A DNA stretch of 64,000 bases from assembly GCA_029891385.1 (NCBI GenBank), contig CM057227.1, positions 96,415,818 through 96,479,817 on the forward strand, written 5' to 3'. Under the pieces are notes generated by a model that made no database searches, was not told the DNA's origin, and saw nothing but the letters and a program-made list of their open reading frames with translations. A program made the position numbers and the translations under genes. Source of the stretch: Erythroxylum novogranatense. Lineage: Eukaryota; Streptophyta; Magnoliopsida; Malpighiales; Erythroxylaceae. Of the stretch, positions 58,739 through 64,000 are shown in pieces; positions within the stretch are counted from its first letter, which is position 1; every line of letters starts with the position of its first letter.

Positions 58739-60050
58739 ATTTCAGAACAGGTTTTAGGAAACTTCAAATCGGAATTTCAATTTGGCTTCTTCAAAACATT
58801 TGTTCTTCATTGTCTTAAGTTTCTAATGACATCAAAATCATTCAATTCAGTTTAAAAATATAAAAGTTATAGCTCAAACATTTTCAGGCTATTCTTAGAC
58901 TAAAACAGTACATTATGCTCAAGTTCAATCATGAAATTGATAGTCTTAAATACTAAATTAAAATTTGAATCCTTCAGATACTTTGTATCTCTATGTCTCT
59001 AGTTTATTTAGAAATAAGAATAATCTTATTTGGAGCTTTACAGATCAAGATATCATCAAAATACTGAAACATGTACAATGAAAATATCCAATTCATGGTC
59101 TTCCAACTGATACCCTTACCTTGATTCGATTAATCTTTTTCAAATCAATACCAAAAGCTATAAATTTTTATAGAGAAATAGAGAAATGTGTTATGAATCC
59201 AATGATCTAAAAATCAGATTATTTGGAGGTCTAGAGAAGAAGTTATAATTAAAAGATAAAAGTATGTTCAGAAAATAGCCTTCCCTGAACAAATAGGGAA
59301 GTCACGATCGTGCACATACACAACCGCGACATTCGGGTGGTCTTGCAGAGTCGCAATCATGCGCATGCATGACCGCGACATTTTGGTGGTCCTTCAAAGT
59401 TGTGATCGTGCGCATGCACGACCACGACATTCGAGTGGACCTGCGACCCTTTTTCTTCACCAACATCTCGACTTCAAACTTTCATAACTTTTGATCTAGA
59501 ACTCCACAATTTACAAATTTTATATCAATGGAAAGCTAAAAGAAAGATCTACAACTTTGATGAAGAACATAAAAACAATTTCTACCTCTATAAGGGTCTA
59601 AATTTCAAAACAATATAGTTGTCTTGAATGTCCCTCTTAACAACATCACAAACTTCTAATGATCATATCTTTCAATTCCATTGTCCAAAAATTTCGTACT
59701 TTATACTGTTGGAAAGCTAGAAAGATAAGATACAACTTTAATTAAGACAACTTTATCTAATTCTTCCTAAATTAATCCAATTTTTCCCTTAAAAGTAACA
59801 CACAATTTTCACCGAAAGACTTGAAATTTTTCCCAAATTCACTTCCTCTAACGCAACTTCATTCATAACAATTCAACTACCAAATTGATTTCATTAAATT
59901 CTCAAATATCAATTCATACGGCTCATCACATTCAACTCCATCTCATCCATACACAAATTCATAGTTCAACTTAACAACCATTCAAACTCAAATTCACATT
60001 TCAGCTTAACAATCATCCCTACACAAATCCATATTTCATTAACATCATAT
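58739..60050 (-). mobile_element. Gypsy LTR fragment, related to the LTR at 41780
   Basis: It aligns well with the reverse complement of the 41780-44090 LTR. For example GATCAAGATATCATCAAAAT and ATTTGGAGGTCTAGAGAAG are shared. Neither end shows TG..CA termini. The right limit is uncertain because another LTR fragment follows. Confidence 0.65.
59290..59455. repeat. GCATGCACGACCGCGACATT-type array, three units
   Basis: Three imperfect units of about 52 bp containing GATCGTGCGCATGCA, CGACCGCGACATT and GGTGGTC. GC-rich in an otherwise AT-rich LTR, and at the position held by other arrays in the related LTRs. Confidence 0.85.
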
Positions 60051-60059
60051 AATAAGAGT

Positions 60060-61688
60060 TTGCAAAGCTTTAATGGCATTCCAAGCCACACTACACTAAT
60101 ATTCCAAAATCTCCAAATTAATAATTGGTCAAAATGCAATTACAACCTTGTTTTACATAACTACTCCAAAACAAAACAAAACATGCAAATCCAGAGTAAT
60201 GTCTTGACTTTCTTTCACTCGGTCTCTTGCTCATCACCTGAATAGGGGAAGGAGAGTGGTGGTGAGCTTAAAAGCTTGTGGGTAATAGTTTATAATCAAT
60301 AATAAGCAAAACCATTCATTTTTCACAAAAAAATTTTATTGAATTCATGAAAAGCATAGTTCTTAACCAATTTACAATTATAGTTCAAAACTCATAATTA
60401 AAACATCATCACATAAACATAGCATATACATTTAACCATCAAAGCATAACACTCCATTATACACTATCCATAACAAACCAAATATACAATGCACAAACAA
60501 ATGGCTCGAGAGTTTCGTAGAACGAAACAAACAAACCGAAGTTTACTTCGTGAACAAAATGAGTCTGATTTTTCAAGATTTTGTGGCCTCAAGCGGGCAG
60601 CCGGGAGAGGGCTATAGGTCAACGTGCACATGACTAATGAAACGTTCCTCTCTTGCCCAAACACAATTAAATTTATGCTCAATTCATTTCCATGCATTTT
60701 CACATTCTCATGCTTTCATAATCTTTTCATTTATACAAAATGCCATGACATTTTTCAAGGCATAACATAAAATGTTTCAATGCATTTCCTTCTTCATTTT
60801 GAAATTCATTACCAAAATCCATATACCAAACATAGAAAGATTTCTCATATCATTCAAATAGTAATCATGCAACATTTATAAAACAATTAAAAACATTTAC
60901 TTCTCTTGCTTTTGAAAACATAGGCATGGCTTATTACTCAATTATAAACATGTACCCACCTCGAACTTCTTTACTTAATACTTGTTCAAAAAGACCTGAC
61001 CCCTTGCTCCTCTTGCCTTCCTTGCTTTCCTTTAATAGAAGACAACAATCCCATTCAATAGGAATTCCAATTGGAGAACCCATAAGACATATTCACTAAA
61101 ATTGATTCTAGAATACTAAAACCTAAACATTTCTTAAGCTTTATGGACTAAAACCCTTTCAAAAATACAAAAGATTGAGAATAACCTTACCTTGAATCTT
61201 CACCAAATAGTGAGATTGTTGGCTCTAATGGAAGCTCTAATCCTCCTCTTCCTTTTTCCCTCCTTGAATAACTTCAAAAGCACTCTTTAGGACTAAGAAA
61301 AATCAAAACCTAGCTTTTCTTCTTTCTTTCCTCTCTTCTCCACCAAAACCCTCTTCTTTCTCTCTTCTACTTTTGTTCTTCACTCTCAATTCACATTTTT
61401 GCCTCTTCCTTAAAAGCAAGCCAACACTTTTTTATTTCAATTTTGCCATTAATGATTGAGAAATGCCCAATTTGCCCTTCCTTATAAGCTTAGGTTCTTT
61501 CATCCTTAAGTGATCTTCCAAAAATACCCTTGAACAAATCTTACTACCTTAACACTTTAATTCAATTAACCCATGTCATATACTCTTGCTAACATTAACG
61601 TAATAATAAGTCCAAAAATTAAATCCATCAAAACCTCAAAATTCATTTAAATTATGCTTAACTAGAGAAAAAAATATGGGGGCCAACA
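60060..61688 (-). mobile_element. Gypsy-type LTR fragment ending GGGGGCCAACA
   Basis: It has the downstream landmark CACCTGAATAGGGG...GGTGAGC (about 60236), a segment bracketed by GTGCACAAAC-like inverted ends (60480-60650) and a gene-leader-like stretch (61200-61480). It ends in GGCCAACA at 61688, the reverse of a TGTTGGCC LTR start. The left edge and target duplication were not found. Confidence 0.5.
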
Positions 61689-61855
61689 GACAAGGCTATC
61701 ACAAGCTGCAACTATAAAAATATCATGCTCAGGGAAGATGCTACTATAGAGACAATTGTAAATTTATGCATGAATCAAGGGATGCACACAATGTTTTGAA
61801 ACTTGGGTTAATTTCCACCAATAATAACAAATTCACCTTAAGCATTATTGCCTAA
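61689..61855 (+). pseudogene. CCCH zinc-finger exon relic
   Basis: From 61730 one frame reads QGRCYYRDNCKFMHESRDAHNVLKLG and runs to a TAA at 61853. It contains C-x5-C-x3-H, the second half of a CCCH zinc finger (Cys at 61739 and 61757, His at 61769). A possible first Cys (61705, TGCAACTAT) is in another frame, so a frameshift separates them. CCCH fingers bind RNA or DNA. The exon begins directly after an LTR end (61688), so the gene is cut on its left. The other host-like exons on the same strand lie at 53.3-54.4 kb. A single gene broken up by LTR insertions is possible but unproven. Confidence 0.55.
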
Positions 61856-61999
61856 ATGAATAGAATGTGAACTATTGTACTGAAAAATCACACCAGATAA
61901 ATTTCCATGAAAGACTGGAGAGTTACAAATGGTACAACTTAAAACCTATCCTCTTAGACAGAATTTTCCTAGGCATGTAATTTAATAGTACAATAATTC
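61856..61999. other. Short unassigned stretch
   Basis: I see nothing coding. It may contain the outer edge of the copia LTR that follows. Confidence 0.4.
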
Positions 62000-62418
62000 A
62001 CTACAATTATACCCAACAGTAGCTATTAAATAGAAAAATAAAGAACACTAGAATTTAACGAGGTTGGACAAATTGTGTCTACTTCCTCGAACATTAATAA
62101 ATTGATATTTCACTATTTTTCAGGAAATAATATAAGTGAAATATTACAAAAGGAGAGGAAAATTTTTTAACTTAAAGAAAGATAGGCAATTTTTGGGATA
62201 TCTAACATGGGTGAAGGAGTCTTCTTTTTATATTTACCTAGGAATTTGGAGACCAAAGAAACAAAAGATGAGCGTCACAGAGTAAACAGTTGACCAATTC
62301 ATGGTTAAAATGAAACGATAATCAACATTATAAACATTTAGATATACCAACATTAAATAATAATATAACATTCAGTCAAAAGGTTTCTTCAATAGAGGAA
62401 TATGTCATAACATTAACA
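62000..62418 (-). repeat. 3' LTR of the minus-strand copia element
   Basis: Read on minus it starts TGTTAATGTTATGACATATTCC at 62418, directly after the purine tract AAGGTGGAGAAT (62419-62430). It ends near 62000 after an ACCTCGTTAAATTCTAG segment, as in many copia LTRs. The exact end was not fixed. Confidence 0.7.
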
Positions 62419-62430
62419 ATTCTCCACCTT
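62419..62430 (-). promoter_or_regulatory. Polypurine tract of the minus-strand copia element
   Basis: Minus-strand AAGGTGGAGAAT against the LTR start TGTTAATG. Confidence 0.8.
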
Positions 62431-62508
62431 GACATATTTCACATCTTCAAATCTCTCACAAAACTCATCATTAGTAGTGTCTTCAAATGCACTTTACAGT
62501 GTCCATCT

Positions 62509-64000
62509 TCAATTTTTAGCAATATTGATCAAGTCCAAACAATGTTGAAATTTGATTGCAGTCACCACCTTTGTCAACATATCAACAGGATTGTTAGTGG
62601 TATTAATCTTCCGGATTACTACTCCAACTTCTTCCATAACCTCTCGTACAAAGTGATAACGAACATCAATGTACTTTGTCCTTCTTGATAAACTTGGTTC
62701 TTTGCTAAATGAATAGCATTCTTGACTATCACAATGTATTTTAACATGCTTATGTCCAATTCCCAATTCATCAAGCTATCCTTGAAGCTAAATTGCCTCC
62801 TTCACAGCCTCTGTAATTGCCATTTACTCTACCTTTATAGTCGACAAAGCAATTGTTGACTATAAGGTAGACCTTTAACTGACAGGTGCCTTTGTAAGAG
62901 TAAACACATAGTTAGTAGTTGATCGATGTTTATCTAGAACACCAACATAGTTAGAATCACAATATCCAACTAAGCAATGACCAACTTTCTCATCCCTCTG
63001 AAACATTAATCCAATATCTATATTATTCAAAGTGTACTACAGAATCCATTTCACGGCTTGCCAATGCTCCTTGCTTGGATCATGCATATAACTGCTTACG
63101 ATTTATACTACTTATGAAATGTCAGGCTTTGTACACTTCACCATATACATCAAGCTACCAACTGCATTTACATATGATACTTTAGTCATGTACTCTCGTT
63201 CTGCATCTTTCTTTGGAGATAATGATGCACTGAGCTTTATATGAGGAGTGGGCGGAGTACTAACAGGTTTTAACTTTTCATTCATGCCAAAATGTTGTAG
63301 TACCTTTTTCATATATTGCTTTTGAGTCAAACACAATCTCCCCAACTTTCTATCCTACTTATCTCCATGCAAAGAATTTTCTTGGCTTCACTTGAATTCA
63401 CTTAGATCCTTTATTTCAAACTCCTAATTCAACTAAATCTTCAATCTCTCAATTTCTTTTTTATTCTTTGAAGCTATCAGCATATCATCAATATACTAGA
63501 GAAGATAGTTGTAGGATCCATCTTGTAGCTTACAAAAATACACACAGTGATTATATTTGCTTCTTATGTACTTTTGCCCCATCATAACTTGTCAAATCGA
63601 TTAAACCACTACCTCAGAGATTGCTTCAATCCATACAACAATTTTTCAAGCTTGCACACTATATTCTCTTTTCCAGCAACTTTAAAACCTTTGAGCTGAG
63701 TCATATAGATTTTCTCCTCTAAATCTCCACGTAAAAACGCCAGCAACTTTAAAACCTTTGGGCTGAGTCATATAGATTTCCTCATCTAAGTCTCCATGTA
63801 AGAACGCAGTTTTTATATCCAATTAAACTAGTTTCATATCAAACTGTCAAAGCTAACAAAATTTGAATGGAGGAATGCTTTACAGCTAGAGAAAATTTTT
63901 CATTATAAGCAATTCCCTCTTTCTGAGCATAGCCTTTAGCCAACAGTCTTACTTTGTAACAAACATTATTCTTGTCAGGATATCCATCTTTCTCTGTATA
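62509..64000 (-). pseudogene. Copia RT-RNase H, 3' half, runs off the window
   Basis: In element sense the RT enters at the window end with LLAKGYAQKEGIAYNE (about 63880-63930) and continues through a region with a tandem duplication (63677-63806) and a YxDD-like site near 63490. Then come the open stretch 63112-63345 (LTQKQYMKKVLQHFGM, STPPTPHIKLS, YVNAVGSLMYMV) and the RNase H end (62509-62766: IHCDSQ, KYIDVRYHFVREV, NPVDMLTKV). Many stops and shifts separate the blocks. The lineage differs from the Sirevirus (shorter 3' end, RNase H close to the LTR). Integrase and gag would lie beyond 64000. Confidence 0.85.

Overview
The window is repeat-dominated nuclear DNA of a land plant, most likely a eudicot. 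The evidence is a Sirevirus-type Ty1/copia element, long Ty3/gypsy LTRs that begin TGTAAC/TGTAGC and end in -CA, an En/Spm (CACTA) transposon with intron-bearing TNP2 and Ptta/Transposase_24 genes, plant-type LINE remnants and a PELPK-type cell-wall protein gene. The DNA is AT-rich. I see no intact host gene, tRNA, rRNA or CRISPR, and I cannot name the species.

Layout. (1) 1-15846 and 44651-50730 are two nearly identical copies (A and B) of one segment. The segment holds a dead copia gag/integrase relic, a fold-back repeat, a gypsy LTR tail, a copia 3' end with LTR, and a PELPK-like gene. Copy A is split by a 9.8-kb Sirevirus (1772-11532), and copy B preserves the empty insertion site. A third, partial and more diverged copy (C, about 50725-51820) is fused head-to-tail to the end of B. 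(2) 16554-40779 is one CACTA transposon with an ACT target duplication. Its TNP2 gene (34540-37207) and second gene (17277-19103) lie on the minus strand. It is swollen by nested insertions: a LINE endonuclease fragment, a LINE RT fragment, and a 13.7-kb LTR-internal-LTR-internal-LTR chain (20781-34495) of a gypsy relative that carries only gag and protease. (3) 41498-44373 is a 2.3-kb truncated gypsy LTR between two copies of a 0.28-kb host segment. (4) 50.7-64 kb is copy C, degenerate tandem repeats, possible host exons (53.2-54.4 kb), a complete 4.2-kb solo gypsy LTR with a perfect 5-bp target duplication, further LTR pieces, a CCCH zinc-finger exon relic (61.7 kb), and a minus-strand copia 3' end that runs off the window.

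Most notable. First, four related but distinct gypsy LTRs carry, at the same homologous position, short GC-richer arrays of completely unrelated sequence. One of these arrays shares its vocabulary with an array in the unrelated Sirevirus LTR. Second, differences between repeat copies cluster at CAG/CTG (especially CCAG), which turn into CG, CGG or CTG. These same sites create most of the frameshifts in the PELPK gene and in one gypsy gag copy, so part of the apparent decay may be a methylation-linked sequencing artefact.
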